Origin: Adiantum capillus-veneris
Taxonomy: Eukaryota; Streptophyta; Polypodiopsida; Polypodiales; Pteridaceae
Reading direction: 5' to 3'
Assembly: GCA_014529385.2 (NCBI GenBank)
Contig: JABFUD020000278.1
Span: forward strand, 1 to 64,000
Length of the DNA stretch: 64,000 bases
Numbering within the stretch: position 1 is the first letter of the stretch; each line of letters opens with the position of its first letter. Below are positions 31,813-43,929 of the stretch, piece after piece. The notes beneath the pieces were generated by a model. It made no database searches and had not been told where the DNA came from. It worked only from the letters and a program-made list of their open reading frames with translations. The translations under genes were made by a program, and so were the position numbers.

Positions 31813-34800
31813 ATGGCTGACAACAACAACACAGATGTGTTCAAGATGTTTGCTGCTGAGGACAGGTTGGATGGGGACAACTACCCTATGTGGGCTTATA
31901 TGATGCAACATGTTCTTGTGTCAAAAGGTGTCTGGAACATTGTGCAGGGCATTGATGTACGTCCTGGTTCTGAAGATGTAGGCGATGTTGAGGATGTTGC
32001 AGGTCTTGCTGCAAGGATTGCAGCTGTTAGAGTTGTTTTGCCTACGGCAAAACAAGCTCGTTGGGATGTTAAGGATGCGCAGGCTCATGCATTGATTGCG
32101 TTGTCTGTGAAGCGCACCATTATTCCTCACATCCGTTCAGCAAAATCTGCAAAACAGGCTTGGGATATTCTAGCAGGTCTTTATGCAAGCCGCAATGAGG
32201 CTAAAATTGCTTTGCTGCGTAAAGAGCTAGAGTCGAAGATTATGCATGAGGAAGATGATATGGACACTTTCCTTGCTAGTGTCAAGGATATCAATGAGCA
32301 ACTCATTTCTGCAGGTGAAGTCATTTCGGACAGTTCCCTTGTGCAGACTGTTCTTGATGCCTTACCAGATTCCTACCAGACTTTTGCTAGTACTTGGAGA
32401 CTCATGACCCAAGCAAATCTTGAAGTTGTCAAGTTTGATGCATTATGCACATTGCTGTTGCAAGAGTCACTTTCTAGAAAAAACAGGACTAGGCAGTGTG
32501 TGCAGTTGAACAGGCTTTTATTGCTTCTCAAAGAAAGGGTGGTAACAGTAATGCAGCCACTTCTTATGGTTCTGCTGCGAGTGGAAAAAATTCTGTTCCT
32601 AATGCTTCTGCTGGCAGCACTTCGTCCGGCAATTCTGGTGATAAGGGCAAAAAGAAGATGCGTTGCCATTATTGTAAAGCCAATGATCACTTGATCAAGT
32701 CGTGTCCTAAGTTGAAGGCCAAAGAGGCTAAGAAGAAAGAGGGTGGTTCCACTGCAAATGCTGGTTCCACTACAAATGCAGCCATTGTTGAGTCTTCTGT
32801 GAAAGGAGATTGTGAGCTGATGTTGATGCAGAATGGGCTTTTAGTGCAGAGTGCACTTACAATCCTGCTGTCCATGATGCATGCTTGTCACTTGCTGCAG
32901 ATTCACATGTGTGGTATTTCGACAGTGGTGCTACAAAGCACATTACCTCACATCGTGAATTGTTTACCTCTCTCGAGTCTGTCCCTCATGGGAATTCAAT
33001 CACTTGTGCCAACAACGCCTCTTATCCAGTTCACGGAGTTGGAAAGATTGTGCTCACTGCTGCTAATGGCAGTTCCTTCACACTTGTTGATGCACTTTAT
33101 GTACCTGGGATCAAGAAGAATCTCTTGTCTGTATCCGCACTTGCTAGACTTGGACTTGTAGTCAAATTTGTGGATGACAGATGTACAGTTCATGATCTCA
33201 GTTTTGGTGATGAAATTGTTGCATCTGGGCTTTTGTGCCGTGGGCTGTATAAGCTCACTTTGTATGACAAGTGTGGACAAAATTTTGCAAATGCTGTTGC
33301 AGATTCAAGGGCTATTTCAGATGCAAAACTTTGGCATGCACGTTTTGGTCATCTGAATTTTGCCAGTTTGCTGCGTTTGCAGAAATCTGATATGGTTGCT
33401 TCTTTGCCGCCTCTTGAAGTACCTGTCAAACATGTTTGTGAAGGTTGTATTCTGGGTAAAATGCAGCGTTCTAACTTTCCAAAGGATGGTTCAGTTAGGG
33501 CCACATGCAAGTTGCAGCTTGTGCATAGTGATGTTTGTGGGCCCATGCAAACTCCGTCCTTGGGCAATTACCTGTACTTCGTGACTTTCATTGATGATTA
33601 CTCCAGGCATGCATGGGTATTTCCGCTTAAAGCGAAGTCCGAAGTTTTTATGTGCTTCAAACAATTTTTGGCTATGGCTGAAAATGTCTCAAAATGTACT
33701 ATGGGCACCCTCCGTTCCGATCGAGGGGGGGAGTATATGTCTCATGAATTTAATGCATTTCTGGCTAGTCGTGGGATAAAACACCAATGTACAGTGCCTT
33801 ATACACCTCAGCAAAATGGTGTTGCTGAGAGGAAAAATAGGTCACTAACGAAAATGGCACGATGTATGGTCAAAAGTCAAGCTTTGCCGCATTCTTTTTG
33901 GCTTGAGGCCATCATGTGTGCCACTTATGTACTTAACAGGTGTCCTACGAAAGCTTTGCAGTCTATTACTCCATATGAAGCATGGCATGATAGAAAACCT
34001 TCTATTGAGCACATGCGTGTTTTTGGCTGTTTGGCATATGCTTTGGTGCCGCAAGTGCAGCGCAGAAAATTGGATGATAAGGCTGTCAAATGTATTTTTG
34101 TTGGTTATAGTGCTGAAAGCAAAGGTTACAGGTTGTATCATCCGCAAACAAAACGTATTCTGGTTTCACGGGATGTAGTGTTTGTGGAAGACTCTGTTCA
34201 GCCCTTGCTGTCATGTACTAGAGATAGTAATGTAAGCTCACAGGACATTTATGACACTTTGTTGCCTCTTTTCAGTGGTGGAAATACGAATGTAAGTTCC
34301 AATGAGGCAAATGTACAGCCTATGGAGGTTTCTGAAAATGTTTTAGAACAGCCTATTACTGATGCAGATGTACATGATGTACTTGATGAGGAAAGGGCTG
34401 AAAATGAGCAGGCTAGAGGTATGCCAAAATGGCTGGTGCACACTTTGCGTGACAGTAAATTGGATGCACCTTTATCTAGTCGTACTCGTTCAGGCTCTCG
34501 CCATGCATCTTATGCATCAGATTGTTATGCTTTGGCTGTGTCTAGTTTACATGATGTTGAGGAGCCTCTGTCTTTTTATGAAGCACAGAATTCAGAAAAT
34601 TGGATTGCTGCCATGAAATCTGAATATGATGCACTTATAGAGAATGACACATGGAATTTACGTGATTTGCCTCCTGGCAAAAAGGCCATTGGTACGAAGT
34701 GGGTTTACAAGTTGAAACGCAAGCCGGATGGTGAGATCGATCGCCATAAGGCTCGACTTGTTGCAAAGGGTTATGCACAACAAAAAGGCATAGATTATGA

Positions 34801-35247
34801 AGAGACTTTTGCTCCCACTTGTCGTATGACTACTGTGCGTTTTCTATGTGCATTGGCAGCTCATTTTGGTTGGGATGTACATCAATCAGACATTGTTACT
34901 GCTTTCTTGAATGGTGACATATTTGAGGAAGTTTATGTAACGCAGCCTCGCGGTTTTGTCATAAAAGGAAAAGAGGACAAAGTGTGCAAATGTAAGAAGG
35001 CTTTGTATGGGTTGAAGCAATCTCCTCGTGCTTGGTATGAGAAAGCTGACACTCATTTGGTTAAACGAGGCTTTCGTAACAGTCCAACAGAAAGCACATT
35101 GTATGTAAAGTGTGAGGATGATGTATTTCTCATTGTGGTTCTTTATGTTGATGATTTGCTGATCACTAGACCAAATGAGAGACATATTGCTGAATTTAAG
35201 GCTGATTTGAATGCTACTTTCAAGATGAAAGATTTGGGGCTGTTACA
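31813..35247 (+). pseudogene. Copia D gag-pol, two frameshifts, cut after RT YVDD
   Basis: Translation starts at ATG 31813 (MADNNNTDVF). Gag shows LDGDNYPMWAYMM and a UBN2-type region (AKQAWDIL, EEDDMDTF). A frameshift near 32496 precedes the CCHC knuckle (CHYCKANDHLIKSC, ~32660), and another near 32815 precedes pol. The frame 32885-35344 then shows the protease WYFDSGATKHIT, the integrase zinc residues in WHARFGHLN and CEGCILGK, and a catalytic core with HSDVCGP, RSDRGGEY and NGVAERKN. The RT has HQSDIVTAFLNGD and LYVDDLLI. Coding identity ends at LGLLH (~35247), where the sequence runs into the E LTR. The end of RT, RNase H and the 3' LTR are missing. In both frameshift positions H differs by 1-2 bases, so these are local indels. 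Confidence 0.93.
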
Positions 35248-35249
35248 CA

Positions 35250-35286
35250 ACGTCTCTATAACGACCCGACACACACTCTTGGGAAG

Positions 35287-35324
<38 letters not shown>

Positions 35325-35421
35325 TGGGGCACCACTTGGCTTAGAAAACACACATGGCCGAGACAGGGAACACACCTCTGGAGTGAGAGGAGAGAGACTA
35401 TCCACTTGCCCACTCCACACA

Positions 35422-35482
<61 letters not shown>

Positions 35483-36424
35483 AAAAAACTCAGCTCAAAA
35501 GAGGATAATTTCTGATGTTTAGATACAATTGAGCTTGGGCCAACACCAATGGGGCAAATAGCTCACACAATATGGGTAAAATAAGCCAGATACAATCACA
35601 AACTAGAGCAGAAACTTTGCTCATAGGAGAAACTTACACAGAAAAACAGCAGGAAAAGAGTGAAGAATTTGGCAAAATTAACAGCGCCATTGCGTCCGGA
35701 ACGGCCCAAAACCCCAGTCTACAATGTCAAAGTGCTCAAATCCGACCTCGGATGAACAGTTTACGGCCAAAACAAGCTCCAAAATGAGCAAAAACACACC
35801 TGCGGCTGTTCCTCCTCTCTTCTCCACGTTTTTTCTGGTCTTCTCTCTAGTTTTTCAGTTCTCACACTTAGCTTTATTAGTTGGTCACCCTTGGACTTTT
35901 AGATGACCTCAAACGGATCCCGAACATGCCAAAAACTGACCTCGCAGTGCATAATTGTCACCTTTTTGCATCATCCGCACACCTGGCACTCAGTTTTTCC
36001 AAATAATGCATCCCGCAACCACGTGAAGTGGCCCCAAAAAGTGGTCCTCATGATGACCTTTCTGCATAATTATCACAAGAAAACACCCACGTCGTGTCCA
36101 TACTTCTCCGCGTGCAAGTATTGACCCTGTTCGCCCTCCTGACGCCACAAAATGCCATCAGATGCACCTGCTTACCTCATGTCGTCGGCCCGCGGATAGC
36201 TTCCTCGAGAAGTTTTACGCGCTACCAACTCCTCCTTATTGTAGAAAAAACACAGTGGTACTGGTAATAGTGAAAATCGATGCACTATGTACACCCTGCC
36301 CTACCTATACACATGTGGGCCCCGCGTAACCACCTGGCTCTGGAAAATGGGCAATTCTTTATTTGATGCACCATGCATGTGTATGTACATATGCGCAATC
36401 CCTTGCTCCAAAAAACTCCTGACA
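35250..36424 (-). repeat. 3' LTR of element E (outer end truncated)
   Basis: It matches 42762-43926 from CTCTATAACGACCCGACAC to AAAAACTCCTGACA, including two CA tracts. The first ~25 bp seen in the other LTR are absent. Instead the copia D sequence runs up to the break. Confidence 0.9.
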
Positions 36425-36427
36425 TAA

Positions 36428-36440
36428 TTTTCCCCTCCCG
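36428..36440 (-). other. Polypurine tract of element E
   Basis: The minus strand reads CGGGAGGGGAAAA, immediately upstream of the 3' LTR start TGTCAGGAG. Confidence 0.75.
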
Positions 36441-36452
36441 TAGCCTGCTAGA

Positions 36453-38951
36453 TCATTCATGATCAGCAGTAGCAAAGAGAGATATGAGACTCGCCGCATC
36501 ACAGGTCTCCTCATCCCTCACCAACACTGCTTTATCCACAGATAGATCATCTTGCTCCACCATCATCAATCTAGCATGATACAATTTAAGATGCAATCCA
36601 TTTACCCTTGACTTATGTAGAACACCATCCAGGTTAGCTAGCTGATATGTGCCATTTGGAAAATACTCCACTACCTTGAAAGGGCCTTCCCACTTAATTT
36701 GAAACTTCTTTTGGAAGGTGCTGCCCAGCTTACTGTTGTAGCGCAAAACCAAGTCATGTTTCTTGATACCCTTACTTTTGACCTTTTCATTTATCTTTGC
36801 CAAAGCCTTATCCTGCATCTGCCCATAATGCTCCAATGCGCTCATCCTATCCAAGTGAACCTCCTGTAACTATAAGAGCCTCTCTTTGAATACATTACTA
36901 GACGGCCCAAGTAGCTTCTCTAGCATCTTTACTGCAGGCAACTCTACTTCCACAGGCAATAGTGCTTCCTTTCCATATACCAAATGAAATGGAGTAAACC
37001 CTGTACCTGTCTTCACCGAAGTACGGTAAGCCCATAATGCACTAGGCAATTCCAAATCCCAATTCTTTCCTTGGTGCTCTGTCACTTTCGAAAGAATATG
37101 TACCAACTCACCATTGAATCTTTCATTTAAGCCATTACACTGCGGGTAATAAGGAGTGGTATGTTGGTGCCTAATCTTCATCTTTGCACATAAAAAATCT
37201 AGCAGTTTAGCTCTAAATCCTGGCCCCTTATCTGAACGTAGCTCTAATGGCACCCCAAACTTGCAACATATTTCATCATACACAAATTTTGCCACATCCT
37301 TTGTAGTGATCTATTTTACTACTATAGCCTCTGCCCATCTAGAGAGATAGTCCACTGCCGTCAAGAAATAGCTTTTGCCCCTGCTTGTGATAGGTAATGG
37401 GCCTATTGCATCAATCCCCCACTTTTCAAACACATCAAACGCCATAATGGTTTTTCGTAGCTCTGGCTTCAACACTCTCTTCCCAAATGCTTGACACCTA
37501 TTGCAAGACCTACACCAATGGTGAACATCCTTGTGCAAACTAGGCCATACATACCCCTCTTGCAAAATCTTATGCAAGGTGATCTTTAGAGCAAAATGGC
37601 CACCACATGCGCCTTCATGATTCTCTTCCAACACTCTGTAAAGCTCCTCCCGCCAAGGTACATGTCTCAACACGAGATCAGACCCTTTCATGTATAAGAC
37701 ATCACCAATCAATTTGTACCTGTATGCTCTACACACAAAGCCATACTTCTTAGACTTCTGAATCTCCTTTGGAATGAATCCTGTTAGCAAAAACTCCTCT
37801 TCTTGAGCCAAACTTTCCCGGCCATGATAAAGAGGTAAAGTGGTCCTCAACACAAATAGCTCCCCAATCATGCCTTGAGCTGCTTCATGTGCTTCTCCAT
37901 TTAGAGCACGTTCAATGCGTCTGATGCTCCATGCTTCAAAATTTTTTAACAGGCCTTTAATTCCAAAGCACATTTCCTTCAATGAGGTGTTCTTGCTCTT
38001 CCACACACCCAACACTTGCTTCACAACTAACAAGGCATCACCTTTTATGCTCAACCTTCGAACCCCATGCTTCAAACAAATGTGTAATCCGGCTTCCAGA
38101 GTAGCATATTCAGCCTCATTGTTACTATGAGCATCCAATTTGAACCCTCTCTTGCATACTAGCTTCCCCTCTGGATCATAAAGTGCTATACCCCCTGAAG
38201 CTGCATCATGGCTCTTTCTGTATGAACCATCAAAGAACAACACATGTGCATTGCTGATCTGTGGCACTTCTTCAACTACCTTTCTCACCACCTCTTCCTT
38301 AACAATAAGGGGATTCTCCTTGTAGGTCAACAAATCAGCTAGGGTAGCCCTTGTACTATCTTCCACTAGAAAAGAGAACTCAAACTCTTGCAGCTCAATT
38401 ACCCATTTCTTCACCACATTTGACATGTTAGTACCATTAACTAACTGTGGCAAAAAGGAATAACTCTTCAAGAAAACAAAAGGCCATGGTAGCAAGTAAT
38501 GACGAAATCGTCGACAAGAAAATATTACACTGGCTATCACTAGCTCTACTTCCGAGAACTTTATCTCCGCTACCAACTTCACTCGGCTTGCACAATACAC
38601 TGGCCTCATATAATGGCTGCCCTTCCCCTTTTGCAATAGCATGGCTCCAATGGCATCATCCCCTACTGAGGGATTTACATAAAAAACTTTCTCCCAATCA
38701 GGAGCCTGCATGGCTGACAAACCCCCTAACACCTCTTTCACCTCTTGAAACACTTCTTCACACTTGTCATCCCATTGCAATGGATCATGCTTTGCCACTT
38801 GTTGTAATGGATAAAGAATCTGAGAAGACAATGGAATAAACCTTGCCATGTACTTCACTTTGTGTATAAAGGTTGCCAATTGCTTCGTACTCGTAGGTGA
38901 TGGAAGAAGAATAATAGACTTAAACCTTATCTGGATCAGCCTCAATGCCAT
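36453..38951 (-). pseudogene. Element E: RT end, RNase H, second RNase H, integrase, GPF module
   Basis: One minus-strand frame is interrupted by two in-frame stops (TAG at ~37311 and ~36870). From 38951: RT connection (STKQLATFIHKVKYMARF), RNase H (VNPSVGDDAIGAMLL, SEVELVIASVI), a second archaeal-type RNase H (VLFFDGSYRK, SNNEAEYATLEAGL, IKGDALLVVKQV), and integrase zinc residues (HEGACGGHF, CRSCNRCQ). The integrase core follows with WGIDAIGPLP, LRSDKGPGF and GLNERFNGEL, then KWEGPFKVVEYFPNGTYQL. In the first RNase H the usual catalytic Asp appears shifted to NPSVGDD, so it may be weakened. The double RNase H is the diagnostic feature. The stops sit inside integrase and just after it. Confidence 0.92.
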
Positions 38952-39014
38952 TTTCTGACACCATATGGCCCAATAACTTCACCCTTGGCTGTGCTAGATG
39001 ACATTTCTTTGGAT

Positions 39015-39635
39015 TTAGTTATCCTCCACATTCATTATATCGAGCCAATACCATCTGCAGCTTCTCATGATGTTCAACCCAAATGGAAATACTGTGTAGC
39101 AATAGCAGCCCCATGGCGTAATAAAAGTGGTCTTTGTGCGGTCTTTAAGAGAAATCTTCAATTGAAAATAGCCTGAAAAACCATTACACACACTGTACCT
39201 CTCATAACGTGCCACTGAATCCAAGATCTGATCAATGAATGGAAGAGGATATGGGTTCTTCTTAGTGGATGCATTTAAGGGTTTAAAATCTACACAAATC
39301 CTCCACTTTCCATCCTTCTTTCGATTGACCACTACTGGACTCACCCATTCTGTGGTCTCTACTGGAACTATGAACCCTGCCTTCAATAACTTGTCCACCT
39401 CTACCCACAAGGCTTCCATTTGCTCTTGACCCATCCTTCTTAGCCTTTGCCGTACTGGCTTAGCACCTTCTTTCAGCTCTATATGCATCTCTTCGCCCTT
39501 GAACCCTCTGATCTCTTCATATGAAGTAATGAACAAATTTGGAAAACTAGCCAACATTTGCAAATATATCTCCTTCTCCATAGTTGAGAGGTCTCCACTG
39601 ATCATTTGTGTCATCAATTCCTGCTTCTTTGACAA
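39015..39635 (-). pseudogene. Element E reverse transcriptase, active-site box deleted
   Basis: The frame shows LLKAGFIVPVETTEWVSP, NRKKDGKWRICVDFKPLN, NPYPLPFIDQIL and TTFITPWGCYCYTVFPFGLN. At FPFGLN the normal RT would continue with the NAP segment and the YxDD box. Here the next bases encode, in another frame, HHEKLQMVLARYNECGG, which belongs after the YxDD box. About 35-45 codons holding both catalytic aspartates of motif C are therefore missing. Downstream, a stop and a frameshift near 38925 separate it from the RNase H frame. Confidence 0.88.
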
Positions 39636-40417
39636 CTCAACCTTGTTTGCATCAGCCCTTCAATCACTTCATAAGGCCCTTCACTTTCATCTTCAACCTC
39701 ATTCGCAAATGCAACTAAACCAAACTCCTGGATTTCTTTGTCCATCAAAAGAAATGCAACATCAGCATCCTCATCACTGCTTTTAGTGCTATCATTGTCC
39801 TCATCTGTCACCGTGGAAGATTCTTCATCACTAGACTCATCCTCATCTTCATAAAGCTCCTCTAATCGTTTCCTTGTGTCCATATTATAAAGCTTCTTGG
39901 TACCTGTCTTTCCATAGAGGCTAATCGTACCATGTCGCCAATCTTGAACAGCTCCCACTGCACGTAACCATGGTCTGCCCAGTATAATAGGATATGCTCC
40001 CAACCCTGCTGGCATCGCATGAAAATCAACCACTGCCTTTGCATCATATGCCTCCACTTCTAAGCTCTTTACAACACCCAAGAATTTTACTTTTTGATGG
40101 TTTGCCAATCTGATCCGAAAACCTGACACCCCAGCCACTGTGAGACCCATCTTCTCAACGCATGAGTGTGTTAAGACGCATATTTGGGCTCCGCCATCCA
40201 CATAACCTTGTCCCAAATTTTTTCTTTTATGCCACACATCTACTATTGGACAAATGTCTGGTAGCTCATCCATTGGCAACACCTTTACTGAACCTCTCTC
40301 TGGCTCTTTCTCCATTGGGTTAACCATCCTCTTCCACTGTCTCTTTAGCTTAGGCACCATCTCTATAAGCTGCCCAAAAGTAACATCTGCCTTCCTGCTC
40401 GTCAGATCCTCCTTCAA
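39614..40417 (-). pseudogene. Element E protease region
   Basis: A retropepsin-like domain carries GYVDGGAQICVLTH as the active-site loop and YPIILGRPWLRAV as the flap-end motif. An acidic Glu/Asp/Ser stretch (EDEDESSDEESS) follows. The active-site triplet is Asp-Gly-Gly where Asp-Ser/Thr-Gly is usual. The frame is continuous with the gag frame apart from an in-frame stop at 40556, and joins RT through a one-base shift at about 39620. Confidence 0.85.
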
Positions 40418-40555
40418 GTCATAGCTTAATTGCCCATCCCCTAGTGGAAAATTTGAAACATGAAACTTTCGACGAGCTCTCCTTTTCCTCTTGGCCTTGA
40501 AATCCTCACCTTCATGGCTCTTTCCTTTCTTCTTACTAGGACCTGGGGCACTTCT

Positions 40556-41692
40556 TCATTCCTTATCCTCTATGGTCCTCTTCCCAATAGGCATCACTAA
40601 TGTATTCTCTAGCTTTGATGCCTTCTCCAAGGTGACTACACTTAGCACTTTTGTCTTTCCCTTTTCCTCCTGGGTCAGTCCACTGGTTCCTTCGTCTCCC
40701 TTAATTTCGATGCCATAATCATTTGACCTAGTTAGCACCTGTCTTGGCAATGGATACATGTCTCCCCCCATCCTTGGTGGCTTATCACATTGCGGGCTGA
40801 TGTAACCCAACTCTCCACAATTATAACATGTGGGCGTCTGCCTCCAAAACCTACCATTGCTTTGTCCAACACCATTCCTAGGCCTTTCTTCACCTCCTGG
40901 ATGATTTGCAAACCTCCTTCAACCTCGATTATTTCCCACTTGACCTAGCATGTTTAGGCTGAGATTCTTCATCAAATCTACCATTTGCCTCATGTCTTGC
41001 CTTAGCCCATCATCTTGCACTGCTGTAGTGACCACTGCTGGCATAACCTGAGTAGTAACAGGAACCACTGGTTCGTGATGAACCCCTGACATGCGACCTT
41101 GTAAAGAATCTATAGGCTGAAATTCAGACCTCATGGGCAAAGACTCCACCCCTAACTGGCTCATTTTCCTCAACTTCCACTCTTTGTTCCTTGATACCTC
41201 TAGTGCATCTTCATATGTCCTAGGATTCTTTAGCTCCACTCTCCAACGTATATTCTCCCAAAGACCAACTAAGAACCTGTCCTTCTTCATCATGTCAGGT
41301 GGGGGTACTTGTGGTGTTAAGGCCTTGCACATCCGCTCCCATGCCAATGAGAACTTACGTATGTACGAATCTACTGGATCACTTTCCTTTTGCACCAAAC
41401 CTTGTACTTCTTGCCACACTTTGTCAGGATCTTCTATCTTCACAAAATCCACTTCCAACCCATGCCTTAGATTGTCCCAACTCAATCTTACAGGTGGATC
41501 CACTGCACGCAACTCCTCTTCAAATGTTTTGGACCAGACTCGTGCATCGCTCTTCAAACAAATTTGGAGAAGATGTAACATCTGCGCAGGGTCATGAATC
41601 TGGTTGCTAATGCAGGCAACCTCCATCTTTTCCAAAAAATCTTCCACATCTTCATCACTTCTTCCATGAAACTCCGGATAAGAGAAAGCCAT
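40556..41692 (-). pseudogene. Element E gag with zinc knuckle
   Basis: The start is placed at ATG 41692 (MAFSYPEFHGRSDEDVEDF), which fits the Tat-type gag start better than the upstream ATG at 41749. Gag core motifs are ARVWSKTFEEEL, DSYIRKFSLAWERM and DRFLVGLWENIRW. An in-frame TGA at about 40919 interrupts before the basic region and the knuckle CYNCGELGYISPQC (~40830), where a Tyr occupies the usual His position. A second in-frame stop is at 40556. Confidence 0.85.
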
Positions 41693-41749
41693 GGCTACCC
41701 AAGTTACAATGCTTTGAGAACCCCTTTGAACACACGTGCAAGAACCCAA

Positions 41750-42632
41750 AACTTTTGACTAGCCAATCCCTAGAAACTTCAATGGAGCTCAACTTTAGAT
41801 AAGGACAAACACATGCACATCAAATGAGTTTTCATAGTTGATCATCGGAATTACAACAGGCAAAGGACATTCCAAGATCTCTCGTAATCTTCTTGGCCCG
41901 AACATAAAGACTATGCGCTGCTGGAAAAAAATCTTCCTAGACACATGAACATTTATCTGGATTCTTTGAGTTAAATGAAATGGAGTGAATTGAGGGCCAT
42001 TTTGATCATCCATTAAAGCCAACCATGAAGCTCCCTAGAAGGCACACCTGACTTAACCTCTGATTTTGCCAAAATTTCAGCAGCATAACAACATAAATGG
42101 CTCAAAAGACCAAAAGACCAGCCATCATAACTTGGAAAAATTTTGGCAGAGTTTCCTCAGAAATAGAGCAATAGGAACCCAAAATATAGACTGTATATGT
42201 ATGCATAAACTGTCAACAATAGAACCCGAGCATCAAGTAGGACTCACTAGTACATAGCCTATGGCGAGGTCACAAAAAAGGTGCTCTAGCTACTTGTATC
42301 ACCGAAAGGATCTCCACATTTGAGAATCCCCCAGCTCAATAAAAATCTCACGCTATCGACCCTCACACGAAGGCTAATGCAAATCGCATATAGTCAAGTC
42401 TCAGAAATGACTATCTTCCAGACCAAGTCTCAGAAATGGTTGGGACTGCCAAATACAACCAAGTATGGCTCCCCAAATGTGTACAATGGCAGTTTCCACA
42501 AGTAACGTACAATACCAATAGACAATGTGCTCAAACAGGCGCCAACTGATGCATACCAATGACAACTGCAAGTAATACCACTGTACTCCAGCTACCTGTA
42601 CCTGTGTGAATCACATGTACCTTAGACCTATC
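41750..42632 (-). other. Leader of element E
   Basis: About 0.9 kb without a supported reading frame between the heptamer array and gag. Nothing further is recognised. Confidence 0.5.
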
Positions 42633-42723
42633 CCTATAACCTGTAACCTGTAACCCGTAACCTGTAATCTGCACCCTGCAACCTGTAATCCCGAATCTCG
42701 AAGCTTGAAGCTCGAAGCAGAAG
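42633..42723. repeat. Heptamer array, CCTGTAA-like, 13 units
   Basis: Thirteen consecutive 7 bp units. Five read CCTGTAA or differ by one base, and the rest drift (CCCGTAA, CCTGCAA, TCTCGAA, GCTTGAA). The period is that of plant telomere repeats but the sequence is not TTTAGGG. It lies between the E primer site and leader. Confidence 0.85.
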
Positions 42724-42741
42724 GTACTCGAAGAAGATCCT

Positions 42742-42755
42742 CCGTGGGGGCGCCA
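42742..42755 (-). other. Primer-binding site of element E
   Basis: The minus strand reads TGGCGCCCCCACGG, six bases after the LTR end. TGGCGCC starts are typical for Tat and Athila type primer sites, although the later bases differ from the forms I know. Confidence 0.6.
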
Positions 42756-42761
42756 AAAGAA

Positions 42762-42944
42762 TGTGAGCGGGAGGAAAACACACACAGCGCCTCTATAACG
42801 ACCCGACACACACTCTTGGGAAGATACACACACACACACACACACACACACTATGGGGCACCACTCGGCTTAGACAACACACCTGGCCGAGACAGGGAAC
42901 ACACCTCTGGAGTGAGAGGAGAGAGACTATCCACTTGCCCACTC

Positions 42945-42985
<41 letters not shown>

Positions 42986-43926
42986 AAAAAACTCAGCTCA
43001 AAAGAGGAGAATTTTTGATGTTTAGATACAATTGAGCTTGGGCCAACACCAATGGGGCAAATAGCTCACACAATATGGGTAAAATAAGCCAGATACAATC
43101 ACAAACTAGAGCAGAAACTTCGCTCATAGAAGAAACTTACACAGAAAAACAGTAGGAAAAGAGTGAAGAATTTGGCAAAATAGACAGCGCCATCGCATCT
43201 GGAACGGCCCAAAACCTTAGTCTACAATGTCAAAGTGCTCAAATCCGACCTCGAATGAGCAGTTTACGACCAAAACAAGCTCCAAAATGAGCAAAAACAC
43301 ACCTGCGGCTGTTCCTCCTCTCTTCTCCACGTTTTTTCTGGTCTTCTCTCTAGTTTTTCAGTTCCCACACTTAGATTTATTAGTTGGGCACCCTTGGCCT
43401 TTTAGATGACCTCAAACGGATCCCGAACAGGCCAAAAACTGACCTCGCAGTGCATAATTGTCACCTTTTTGCATCATCCGCACACCTGGCACTCAGTTTT
43501 TCCAAATAATGCATCCCGCAACCACGTGAAGTGGCCCCAAAAAGTGGTCCTCATGATGACCTTTCTGCATAAGTATCACAAGAAAACACCCACGTCGTGT
43601 CCATACTTCTCCGCGTGCAAGTATTGACCCCGTTCGCCCTCCTGACGCCACTAGATGCCATCTGACGCACCTGCTTACCTCATGTCGTCGGCCCGCAGAT
43701 AGCTTCCTCGAGAAGTTTTACGCGCTACCAACTCCTCCTTATTGTAGAAAAAACACAGTGGTACTGGTAATAGTGAAAATCGATGCACTATGTACACCCT
43801 GTCCTACATGTACACATGTGGGCCCCACGTAACCACCTGGCTCTGGAAAATGGGCAATTCTTTATTGATGCACCATGCATGTGTATGTACATATGCGCAA
43901 TCCCTTGCTCCAAAAAACTCCTGACA
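42762..43926 (-). repeat. 5' LTR of element E
   Basis: 1165 bp, TGTGAGCGGGAGG...ACTCCTGACA on +, with CA tracts at about 42829-42851 and 42949-42983. It matches 35250-36424. Confidence 0.92.
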
Positions 43927-43929
43927 ACG

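Larger units (their letters stand above)
35250..43926 (-). mobile_element. Tat-like gypsy element E with two RNase H domains
   Basis: Two direct LTR copies (35250-36424 and 42762-43926) flank minus-strand gag, protease, RT, RNase H, a second RNase H, integrase and a GPF module. The primer site TGGCGCC type and the second RNase H between the first RNase H and integrase are typical of the Tat lineage of plant Ty3/gypsy. The left LTR lacks its first ~25 bp. Several stops and a deletion in RT show that it is inactive. Confidence 0.9.

Noticed and set aside
42633-42723. Heptamer array as an interstitial telomere
   Set aside because: The unit CCTGTAA is not the plant telomere repeat or a known variant, and the array sits at a fixed place in an LTR element leader.
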